From the NCBI RefSeq assembly GCF_013337285.1, contig NZ_SUPW01000001.1, forward strand, positions 124,001 through 188,000: a stretch of 64,000 bases of DNA. Direction: 5' to 3'. Position 1 is the stretch's first letter, and each line of letters opens with the position of its first letter. The position numbers and the translations under genes were made by a program. The notes below the pieces were generated by a model. That model had not been told where the DNA came from. It was given only the letters and a program-made list of their open reading frames with translations, and ran no database searches. The stretch is from Agrobacterium tumefaciens (GTDB taxonomy: Bacteria > Pseudomonadota > Alphaproteobacteria > Rhizobiales > Rhizobiaceae). Shown piece after piece: positions 8,580-15,880 of the stretch.

Positions 8580-9356
8580 ATGAATCTCAACGTGCCGCAA
8601 TTTTCCGATTTTTCCCATGACGGCCTGCGCCTCGCCTATTTCGACGAGGGCGATCCGGCGGGCGATCCGGTTTTGCTGATCCACGGCTTTGCCTCCAGTG
8701 CGAACGTCAACTGGGTGCATCCCGGCTGGCTGAAGACGCTTGGTGATGCGGGCTACCGGGTGATCGCCATCGACAATCGCGGCCATGGTGCGAGCGACAA
8801 GCCGCATGATTCTGACGCCTATTATCCGCCTGTCATGGCCGGTGACGCAGTGGCGCTGCTCAATCATCTCGGCATCGCGGAAGCGCATGTGATGGGTTAT
8901 TCCATGGGCGCGCGCATTTCGGCCTTCCTCGCCATGGCCCATCCGGAGCGTGTGCGCTCGCTGGTGTTCGGCGGGCTCGGCATCGGCATGGTTGAAGGTG
9001 TGGGCGACTGGGATCCGATCGCCGAGGCGCTTCTTGCGCCATCGCTCGATGTGGTTACCCATGAGCGCGGCCGCATGTTCCGGGCCTTTGCCGACCAGAC
9101 AAAAAGCGACCGGCTGGCGCTTGCCGCCTGTATCGAGACCTCACGGGTTCTCGTGACCCGCGAACAGGCGGCAAAGATCGATGTGCCGACACTGATTGCG
9201 GTCGGAACGAATGACGATATTGCCGGATCGGGCGCAGAACTTGCCGCGATCATGCCGCATGCGCGGGCGATCGACATTCCCGGCCGCGACCATATGCTGG
9301 CCGTTGGCGACCGGGTGTTCAAGGCGGCGGTGCTGGGATTTTACCGCAGCCTTTGA
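8580..9356 (+). CDS. Alpha/beta-fold hydrolase
   Basis: This hydrolase of about 258 residues has the oxyanion-hole motif HGF near residue 37, the nucleophile elbow GYSMGA near residue 106 (catalytic serine) and a C-terminal catalytic histidine in GRDHMLAVGD. The IDNRGHGASDKP segment is typical of the esterase/haloperoxidase group. The substrate cannot be predicted. Two ATGs compete: the AAAAGG box sits 9 bp before the second and directly touches the first, so I chose the second, which removes three residues. It stands alone, followed by about 200 bp of non-coding DNA before cysE. Confidence 0.82.
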   Translation: MNLNVPQFSDFSHDGLRLAYFDEGDPAGDPVLLIHGFASSANVNWVHPGWLKTLGDAGYRVIAIDNRGHGASDKPHDSDAYYPPVMAGDAVALLNHLGIAEAHVMGYSMGARISAFLAMAHPERVRSLVFGGLGIGMVEGVGDWDPIAEALLAPSLDVVTHERGRMFRAFADQTKSDRLALAACIETSRVLVTREQAAKIDVPTLIAVGTNDDIAGSGAELAAIMPHARAIDIPGRDHMLAVGDRVFKAAVLGFYRSL

Positions 9357-9556
9357 TCTGGAGCATTTCCAAAAAAAGTGAGCCCGGTTTTCCGTCCGGA
9401 AATGCGGCAACGCTCAGGACGGCCAAGAAACGGTTTTTCATGCTGCATGAAGAAAAACTGAAGCCTTGCCGCCTTTAAAGTCGTCATTCGAATCCCATTT
9501 CTAATGCGCGTCTTTTTCTGTATAAAGAACGACCACTGCAAACGAGGAGACCATTC

Positions 9557-10381
9557 ATGGTCGCACGTACCGAGGCCCGTCAGCCCGAACAGCTGGCGAT
9601 CGTCGATCCGATCTGGGGCAGCCTGCTGCATGAAGCGCGTAGCGCCGCAGCTCAGGACCCGCTGCTTTCCGCTTTTCTTTATTCGACGATCCTCAATCAC
9701 CGATCTCTCGAAGAATGTGTGATCTATCGTATCTGCGAACTCCTCGATCATCCCGACATGCAGGCCGTGCTTCTGCGCCAGACCTTTCAGGACATGCTGG
9801 ATGACTGGCCGGAATGGGGCAGTGTGCTGCGTGTCGATATCCAGGCCGTTTATGATCGCGATCCCGCCTGCACGCGCTTTATGGAGCCGCTCCTCTATTT
9901 CAAGGGCTTCCATGCCATCCAGACCCATCGCCTTGCGCATTGGCTGCTTGCGAAGGGCCGCAGGGATTTTGCGTTTTACCTGCAAAGCCGCTCTTCGAGC
10001 ATTTTCCAGACTGATATCAATCCGGCCGCGCGCATCGGCAAGGGTATCTTCCTCGACCATGCCACCGGGCTGGTGGTTGGTGAGACCGCCGTCATCGGTG
10101 ACAATGTTTCCATCCTGCATGGGGTGACGCTCGGCGGCACCGGCAAGGAGGGGGCGGATCGCCATCCGAAGATCGGCAATGGCGTGATGATCGGGGCGGG
10201 CGCCAAGATTCTTGGCAATATCGAGATTGGCAGCTGCTCGCGCATCGCCGCCGGTTCGGTGGTGTTGAAACCGGTTCCGCCGAAGACCACCGTGGCCGGC
10301 GTGCCGGCGCGTGTGGTGGGAGAAGCAGGGTGTTCGGAACCCTCGCGTCTGATGGACCAGGTTATCGGGGCCGATATCTGA
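9557..10381 (+). CDS. cysE: Serine O-acetyltransferase CysE
   Basis: This 274-residue cytoplasmic enzyme acetylates L-serine with acetyl-CoA, the first step of cysteine synthesis. An N-terminal helical domain (residues 10-150) precedes a left-handed beta-helix of hexapeptide repeats (about 155-250). The catalytic Asp-His pair is seen at DHATG (167-168) and the second histidine at DRHPKIG (203). The C-terminal tail ends in I, as in CysE proteins that form the cysteine synthase complex with CysK. GAGGAG lies 7 bp before the ATG. A small DUF3126 gene follows and is probably co-transcribed. Confidence 0.95.
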   Translation: MVARTEARQPEQLAIVDPIWGSLLHEARSAAAQDPLLSAFLYSTILNHRSLEECVIYRICELLDHPDMQAVLLRQTFQDMLDDWPEWGSVLRVDIQAVYDRDPACTRFMEPLLYFKGFHAIQTHRLAHWLLAKGRRDFAFYLQSRSSSIFQTDINPAARIGKGIFLDHATGLVVGETAVIGDNVSILHGVTLGGTGKEGADRHPKIGNGVMIGAGAKILGNIEIGSCSRIAAGSVVLKPVPPKTTVAGVPARVVGEAGCSEPSRLMDQVIGADI

Positions 10382-10501
10382 CAGGTCGTGAATATTGCGC
10401 TCGTCCGTGTGGAAGACACGGATGATGCGCCGCTTTCACTTTACTTTGGCCTTTGTCCCATGCCAAAAGCGGCCCAACCCGAACCGCACAGGAGAATACT
10501 G

Positions 10502-10705
10502 GTGAAAGCCGACGAAATCAAAAAACTCGACGCCTATTTCAAGCGCACCTTCAACGAGAAGATGATTGTCAAGGCGCGTCCGCGCAAAGACGATTCCGCC
10601 GAAGTGTATCTTGGCGAAGAGTTTCTCGGCGTCGTCTACATCGATGACGAAGACGGCGACCGCTCGTACAACTTCTCCATGGCGATCCTCGACGTCGATC
10701 TGTGA
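10502..10705 (+). CDS. DUF3126 family protein
   Basis: This 67-residue acidic cytoplasmic protein matches the small DUF3126 family of alphaproteobacteria, found next to cysE in several rhizobia. The start is a GTG with AGGAG seven bases upstream. The open frame extends 38 codons further up, but that part lacks a ribosome binding site and does not look like the family. The sequence has no catalytic motif; it reads as a small beta-rich domain (VYLGEEFLGVVYIDDEDGD). Function is unknown. The 12-bp-stem terminator downstream closes the cysE unit. Confidence 0.8.
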   Translation: MKADEIKKLDAYFKRTFNEKMIVKARPRKDDSAEVYLGEEFLGVVYIDDEDGDRSYNFSMAILDVDL

Positions 10706-10740
10706 TCGTCACCTTCAGGTGACATATTCAGCAACAATAG

Positions 10741-10776
10741 TCGCCCGCGGTGATCACACCGCGGGCGATTTGTTTT
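10741..10776 (+). terminator. Intrinsic terminator after cysE-DUF3126
   Basis: A perfect 12-bp stem TCGCCCGCGGTG / CACCGCGGGCGA with a 4-base loop is followed by TTTGTTTT. Its 3' edge overlaps the stop codon of the convergent P450 gene, so it may stop transcription in both directions. Confidence 0.85.
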
Positions 10777-12148
10777 AGCGCTGGGTGATCTTCATCATCA
10801 GCCGGTCCTGCGGCCGCAATGTCACCCGCATCAGCGGCTCCGCCGCAGTAGCGGACCTGTTCTCGAGATGGACGGTCTGCAGAAGAACCGCAAGGATTGC
10901 CACGGCCTCCATCATGGCAAAGGCATTGCCGATGCAGACGCGTGGGCCGGCGCCGAAGGGCATATAGGCATAACGGTGGCGCGCCTTGACCCTGTCGGGC
11001 TCGAAACGTGACGGGTCGAAGCGTTCGGGTTCATCCCACAATGTGGCGTGCCGGTGCACGGCATAGATTGGCACATAAAGAACCGTTCCGGCTGCAATGT
11101 CGTGCTCTCCGAGCCTGAAATCCTGCAGCGCGGTGCGCGTGATGACCGGGGCAGGCGGGTAAAGCCGCATCGCTTCCGAAAACACCTGTCTCGTATAGGT
11201 GAGATTGGCGATATGTTCGGCCGCGACAGGCCCTCCGCCGGTGACGGCCTCGATCTCCTCGATAACTTTTCTTTCCGCTTCAGGGTTCTGCGACAGAAGG
11301 TGGAAGGTCCAGGCAAGACCGAGCGCCGTCGTTTCATGGCCGGCGGTGATGAAGGTCAAAAGATTGTCGATGATTTCCTCATCGCTCATCATGCGTCCGG
11401 TTTCAGGGTCTTTGGCTTCCAGCAGCATGGAGACAAGATCGGTTCGGTCGCTGGGGTTTTGCCGCCGGCCGGCGATCACCGTTGCAAGGCTGGCGCGCAG
11501 ATAATCGACGGCGGCGCGGGATTTGCGTCGGCCGGGATGGGGCAGCCATTCCGGTGCGCCGAGCATGGCGAGCGCGAAGGTCCAGCCTGTCGGCTTCAGA
11601 TAATCGGTAATGCTCTGTTCGACACGCGCGATATCGATGCCGTATCCACCGGACATCATGGTTTCGACGATGATGTCGAAGGTGGTGCGCATCATTTCAT
11701 GGCCGATATCGATGTCGCCAATTGAAGGGGAGCGCCAGCGCGCTTGCGTGCGCCGCGCCGTCTCGATCATGACAGGCAGCAATTCCAGCAGCTTTTCATG
11801 CCGAAAGGCGGCGGCCACGGATTGCCTTTGCCATTTCCAGTGGTCGCCATCGGCGGTCAGAAGACCCTGTCCGAGCGCGGGGCCGAGCACCCGGCGCACA
11901 TCTTCACCCTTGCCAAGCACATGAGCGTTCTTCACCAGAGCCTCGTGGATCAGTACGGGATCGGCGAGGTGCACGCGCATCGTGCCGCCAAGCCGGGTGA
12001 AAACCGCCGGTTCGCTGAAAATATCCGGTGGTAAAGCCTTTAACGGATTACGGACAAGCGAGATTGCAAGACGCGCCGTGGCGAGTTTTGACAGGGGCTC
12101 TGCCCCGGTCTCATCCATGGGCGGGGTGTGAAGGCCAGTTCCGATCAT
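10775..12148 (-). CDS. Cytochrome P450 monooxygenase
   Basis: This soluble P450 of about 457 residues has no membrane anchor. The I-helix oxygen-activation motif AGHETT is at 269-274, the ExxR of the K-helix is EAMR at 325-328, and the heme-binding loop FGAGPRVCIG is at 398-407 with C405 as the iron ligand. The sequence resembles the CYP102/CYP4-like fatty-acid or terpenoid group, but the substrate is unknown and no redox partner lies nearby. I chose the ATG with AAGGAG six bases upstream instead of a GTG six codons earlier. The divergent TetR gene and the two palindromes between them suggest local repression and induction by a ligand. Confidence 0.9.
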   Translation of the reverse strand: MIGTGLHTPPMDETGAEPLSKLATARLAISLVRNPLKALPPDIFSEPAVFTRLGGTMRVHLADPVLIHEALVKNAHVLGKGEDVRRVLGPALGQGLLTADGDHWKWQRQSVAAAFRHEKLLELLPVMIETARRTQARWRSPSIGDIDIGHEMMRTTFDIIVETMMSGGYGIDIARVEQSITDYLKPTGWTFALAMLGAPEWLPHPGRRKSRAAVDYLRASLATVIAGRRQNPSDRTDLVSMLLEAKDPETGRMMSDEEIIDNLLTFITAGHETTALGLAWTFHLLSQNPEAERKVIEEIEAVTGGGPVAAEHIANLTYTRQVFSEAMRLYPPAPVITRTALQDFRLGEHDIAAGTVLYVPIYAVHRHATLWDEPERFDPSRFEPDRVKARHRYAYMPFGAGPRVCIGNAFAMMEAVAILAVLLQTVHLENRSATAAEPLMRVTLRPQDRLMMKITQR

Positions 12149-12190
12149 CGACAGCTCCTTATTCACGTTTGAACAACGGGATTTTGCTGT

Positions 12191-12233
12191 TAAGGTGCAT
12201 ACCTTATTTTAGGTATTTAAGGTACATGCCTTA
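12191..12233. promoter_or_regulatory. Double palindromic operator between P450 and tetR
   Basis: Two 16-bp palindromes, TAAGGTGCATACCTTA at 12191-12206 and TAAGGTACATGCCTTA at 12218-12233, lie 27 bp apart centre to centre in the divergent region. The first has perfect 6-bp arms and the second perfect 5-bp arms. Symmetry, length and position fit a TetR-family operator acting on both genes. The regulator assignment is inferred from position. Confidence 0.7.
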
Positions 12234-12259
12234 GGTTTCAATGGCGGGGCAAGATTTTG

Positions 12260-12919
12260 ATGAAGAGCAATGAGGCAGAGCCACCACGCAGAGCGCGCAC
12301 GCGGGACAGAATTCTGGAGGCCGCCCTTGAGCTGTTCAACGGGCGCGGGCCTGATCGCGTAACGACGGCCGAGATCGCCCTTGCGGTCGATATTAACGAG
12401 GGCAATCTTTATTATCATTTCCGCACCAAGGAGTCGCTGGTTCTCGCGCTGTTTGCGCGGTTCGAAGCCGATGCGATGATGCTGGTCGCAACCGTTGACG
12501 GGGCAGACGAGGGGGCGGCGGCCACCTATGCCGGTTTTCTTCGGCAATGGTTCTCGCTGGTGTGGAACTACCGCTTTCTGTTTCGCGATCTGGTCGGCCT
12601 GATCGCACTGGCACCGTCACTGGTGGAACCGGTCAGAACCATAAGTGCCGCCATGCGGCTGGCGGTTGGCGACATTGTCGGCCGCATGCAGAATGCGGGT
12701 TTGGTGACTATTCCCGAGAGCGAGCGCGACGCGGTTCTGACGAATCTGTGGATCGTCTCGACCTATTGGGCGGCCTATCTCAATCTGCAGGAAGGCGTCA
12801 GCGAATTCGGGCAGCAGCAGCTGGATTGGGGGCTGCAGCAGGTCTCCAGCCTGTTCAGGCCTTATCTTTCCGCTGAGGCGGTGGCCGAGCTTGAAGCGCT
12901 TGCCGAGAGCGGAGAGTAA
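12260..12919 (+). CDS. TetR/AcrR family transcriptional regulator
   Basis: This 219-residue regulator has an N-terminal TetR helix-turn-helix (about residues 11-57, with TTAEIALAVDINEGNLYYHFRTKESL as recognition region in parts) and an all-helical ligand domain behind it. The C-terminal part (QWFSLVWNYRFLFRDL) resembles the family of bacterial repressors found in PF13972-type proteins. It diverges from the P450 gene, and two matching palindromes lie between them, so it probably represses the P450 and itself until a hydrophobic ligand binds. The ribosome binding site is weak. It ends in a long bidirectional terminator. Confidence 0.85.
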   Translation: MKSNEAEPPRRARTRDRILEAALELFNGRGPDRVTTAEIALAVDINEGNLYYHFRTKESLVLALFARFEADAMMLVATVDGADEGAAATYAGFLRQWFSLVWNYRFLFRDLVGLIALAPSLVEPVRTISAAMRLAVGDIVGRMQNAGLVTIPESERDAVLTNLWIVSTYWAAYLNLQEGVSEFGQQQLDWGLQQVSSLFRPYLSAEAVAELEALAESGE

Positions 12920-12951
12920 TATCTCCGGCCGGAGACATGCTTGGCCATGCA

Positions 12952-12986
12952 AAAACGCCCGCGACAGGATGTGTCGCGGGCGTTTT
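12952..12986 (+). terminator. Bidirectional terminator between tetR and fdhA
   Basis: A perfect 15-bp stem (AAAACGCCCGCGACA and its complement) with a 5-base loop lies between two convergent genes. The A-run and T-run at its two ends give a U-tract in either direction, so it should terminate both transcripts. Confidence 0.88.
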
Positions 12987-13013
12987 ATCATTCTCGCCTG
13001 TTCACCGCAGGCG

Positions 13014-14204
13014 TCAGGCCGCTTTCAAAAGATCGCCGTGCGGGTCGAGCACGAACTTGGTTGCCGCGCCCTGATCGAAGCTTTCATAGCCCTGCACGGC
13101 ATCGTCGAGTGCGATGATCTTGGCATTGACGATGTCGGCGATGGGCAGGCGGTCATGCAGGATCGCCTGCATGAGCTGACGGTTATATTTCAGCACTGGC
13201 GTCTGGCCGGTGTGGAAGGACTGCGCCTTGGCCCAGCCAAGGCCGAAACGCAGGGACAGGGCGCCCTGTTTCGCCGCATTGTCAACCGCGCCGGGATCTT
13301 CGGTGACGTATAGACCGGGGATGCCGATAGAGCCGGCGGCGCGGGTGATTTCCATCATCTGGTTGAGAACGATGGCCGGCTGTTCGCCGCCGGAATGGCC
13401 GCGTGCTTCGAAACCGACGGCGTCGATGGCGCTGTCGACTTCGTTGGTGCCGACGATCTCGGCAATCATGTCGCCCAGCCGGTCACCCTTGGACAGATCG
13501 ACGGGCTCGAAACCGACGCGGGCGGCGTGGGCAAGGCGATCCTTGTTGAAATCACCAACCATGACGACGGCTGCACCGAGAATTCGGGCTGAGGCGGCAG
13601 CGGCAAGACCGACCGGGCCGGCGCCTGCGACATAAACCGTGGAGCCGACACCGACGCCAGCCTTGACCGCGCCGTGGAAACCGGTCGGCAGGATGTCAGA
13701 CAGCATGGTGAGGTCGCGGATCTTCGACATCGCCCTGTCGCGATCGGGGAATTTCAGAAGGTTGAAGTCGGCATAGGGGATGGTGACATAACGGGCCTGT
13801 CCGCCGATCCAGCCGCCCATATCGACATAACCATAAGCGCCGCCGGCGCGTGACGGGTTCACCGTCAGGCAGACGCCGGTATCCTGCGACTTGCAGCAGC
13901 GGCAGCGGCCGCAGGCGACGTTGAAGGGCACCGAGACGATGTCGCCGATTTCCAGCATCTCGACATCGACGCCTTTTTCGACGACTTCGCCGGTGATTTC
14001 ATGGCCGAGAACGAGGCCCGGCATCGCCGTCGTGCGGCCGCGCACCATGTGCTGGTCGGAGCCGCAGATATTCGTCGAAATTACTTTCAGAATCACGCCG
14101 TGCTCGATACGGCGGCCATCTGGCGCCTCGAGCTTCGGGTCATCGATGTCGCGGACCTCGACCTGTCCGGGCTTCAGGTAAACGACGCCTCTGTTCCTGC
14201 TCAT
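13014..14204 (-). CDS. fdhA: Glutathione-independent formaldehyde dehydrogenase
   Basis: This 396-residue zinc-containing alcohol dehydrogenase family member is close to Pseudomonas putida FDH, which oxidises formaldehyde to formate with NAD and without added glutathione. The catalytic zinc site is in NICGSDQHMVRG and GHEITGEV. The structural zinc loop CGRCRCCKSQDTGVC is complete, and the GAGPVGLAAAASA Rossmann motif binds NAD. The start is the second ATG, which has AGGAGG eight bases upstream. No other C1 genes are adjacent, and it is followed by a strong bidirectional terminator. Related dismutase activity has been reported in the family. Confidence 0.88.
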   Translation of the reverse strand: MSRNRGVVYLKPGQVEVRDIDDPKLEAPDGRRIEHGVILKVISTNICGSDQHMVRGRTTAMPGLVLGHEITGEVVEKGVDVEMLEIGDIVSVPFNVACGRCRCCKSQDTGVCLTVNPSRAGGAYGYVDMGGWIGGQARYVTIPYADFNLLKFPDRDRAMSKIRDLTMLSDILPTGFHGAVKAGVGVGSTVYVAGAGPVGLAAAASARILGAAVVMVGDFNKDRLAHAARVGFEPVDLSKGDRLGDMIAEIVGTNEVDSAIDAVGFEARGHSGGEQPAIVLNQMMEITRAAGSIGIPGLYVTEDPGAVDNAAKQGALSLRFGLGWAKAQSFHTGQTPVLKYNRQLMQAILHDRLPIADIVNAKIIALDDAVQGYESFDQGAATKFVLDPHGDLLKAA

Positions 14205-14369
14205 ATCCATCTCCTCCTCGGGTTGAACACAAACACCCGCCCGCTCCTCCGCGGACAGGGTGAATCCATAGATGTGCAGCAAACCATTTGGCGGGCGATG
14301 TGGCGGTCGGGAATACGACAACGCCTATAGCCGCAACGACACCGGCTCTCGCCGGAAGTCACTGTGGCG

Positions 14370-15242
14370 TTATCGGTCGATGGATTTTCTCAAACGCCCG
14401 GCCGCGTCCTGAATATATTGCCACGCGACGCGGCCCGAGCGGCCGCCGCGGGTGGTCGCCCATTCAAGCGCCTCGCGGTGCAGGGTTTCTCGGTCCAGCC
14501 CCAGATCGAAGTGTTCGGCATAGCTGTCGATCATCGTCAGATAGTCTTCCTGACCGCATTTGTGGAAGCCGAGCCACAGGCCGAAGCGATCGGACAGAGA
14601 GACCTTCTCTTCGACCGCTTCCGACGGGTTGATGGCGGTCGACTGCTCGTTTTCCATCATGTGGCGCGGCAGAAGGTGGCGACGGTTGGAAGTGGCGTAG
14701 AAGAGGACATTGTCCGGCCGCCCCTCAATGCCGCCGTCGAGCGCCGCCTTCAGCGACTTGTAGGCCGTGTCGTCGTGATCGAAGGATAGATCGTCGCAGA
14801 ACAGGATGACGCGCTGGTCCGAGATTTTCAGGATGTCGAGCAAAGCGGGCAGGGTGTGGATATCCTCGCGATGCACCTCGACCAGTTTCAGGGGGACGCC
14901 ACTTGCGGTGCGCACATCTTCGTGAACCGCCTTGACCAGCGAGGATTTGCCCATGCCGCGCGCACCCCATAGCAGCACGTTGTTGGCGGGAAAACCCTCG
15001 GCGAAACGCAGGGTGTTTTCATGCAGGATATCACGCACATGATCGACGCCGCGAATGAGTTTCAGCGCGATGCGGTTGGGGCGGGGGACCGGTTGCAGAA
15101 AGGAATTGACTGGCGTCCACACGAAACAATCGGCCGCATTCCAGTCATTTATGGCAGGCGCCGGGCCGGCCAATCGTTCCACGGCGACGTTCAGTCGACG
15201 CAGTTCAGCAAGAAGCAGGGTGGCCGTCTCTTCTCGAATCAT
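14370..15242 (-). CDS. DUF815 family ATP-binding protein
   Basis: This 290-residue AAA-like P-loop protein of the DUF815 family has a Walker A motif GARGMGKS at residues 93-100 and a Walker B segment VILFCDDLSF roughly 55 residues later. The C-terminal region WATTRGGRSGRVAWQY is characteristic of the family. The role is unknown; the fold suggests ATP-driven remodelling of a partner. The start is the ATG with GGAAG seven bases upstream. The open frame continues another 207 codons over yajC, but that extension is an antisense shadow. It diverges from yajC-secDF. Confidence 0.82.
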   Translation of the reverse strand: MIREETATLLLAELRRLNVAVERLAGPAPAINDWNAADCFVWTPVNSFLQPVPRPNRIALKLIRGVDHVRDILHENTLRFAEGFPANNVLLWGARGMGKSSLVKAVHEDVRTASGVPLKLVEVHREDIHTLPALLDILKISDQRVILFCDDLSFDHDDTAYKSLKAALDGGIEGRPDNVLFYATSNRRHLLPRHMMENEQSTAINPSEAVEEKVSLSDRFGLWLGFHKCGQEDYLTMIDSYAEHFDLGLDRETLHREALEWATTRGGRSGRVAWQYIQDAAGRLRKSIDR

Positions 15243-15449
15243 GGGGTTTCTTCCGCTTATGTAATGTTCAAAACAATGTTTTCGACCCGGCCTAGCATGG
15301 CGTTTCCGCACCATAAAGGTTAAGAGGTCCGGAATCGGTACGGCGAGGGCCCTGCATCTGTTGCAATCCCGGCGTTCCCCACTATATTCCGGCGGCTTGA
15401 AAGCTGGGGCGGCATACGAGGTCGTGCTGTAATCGTTGAGGAGTTTTAT

Positions 15450-15797
15450 ATGTTCATTAGTCAAGCTTTTGCCCAGGACGCGACAGGCGCTGCATCGGGT
15501 TTCGGTTCCGGCCTGGAAATGCTGTTCCTGTTTGCGCCGCTTATGGTGGTCTGGTATTTTTTCCTCATCCGCCCGCAGCGCGCGCAGATGAAGAAGCGCC
15601 AGGAAACGCTGACCAGCATTCGCCGTGGCGATCAGGTCGTTCTCGGTGGCGGCATCGTCGGCAAGGTGGTCAAGGTCATCGATGACAATGAACTCGAAGT
15701 CGAAATCGCCGAAGGCGTGAAAATCCGTGCTGCTCGTGCCTACATCGCCGAAGTGCGCGTGAAGGGCGAAGTGGTCAAGACGGAAGCTGCTTCCTGA
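15450..15797 (+). CDS. yajC: Preprotein translocase subunit YajC
   Basis: This 115-residue single-span inner-membrane protein is the small accessory subunit of the SecDF-YajC complex. One transmembrane helix (about residues 22-42, LEMLFLFAPLMVVWYFFLI) is followed by the signature IRPQRAQMKKRQ and a cytoplasmic beta-rich domain (GDQVVLGGGIVGKVV). GAGGAG lies six bases before the ATG. It is the first gene of a yajC-secDF unit, in the canonical order. Confidence 0.95.
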   Translation: MFISQAFAQDATGAASGFGSGLEMLFLFAPLMVVWYFFLIRPQRAQMKKRQETLTSIRRGDQVVLGGGIVGKVVKVIDDNELEVEIAEGVKIRAARAYIAEVRVKGEVVKTEAAS

Positions 15798-15880
15798 TCC
15801 TGCCGGACAACCGGACGCCTGATTGCGAATTTTGACGGGTTGCGCTGTCCGCGCGACCCCCAACCCTGACCGAGATCGAA

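Noticed and set aside
15243-15863. A 207-codon N-terminal extension of the DUF815 ATPase
   Set aside because: It lies antisense to yajC, has no ribosome binding site at its head, and the family starts at the MIREE methionine.
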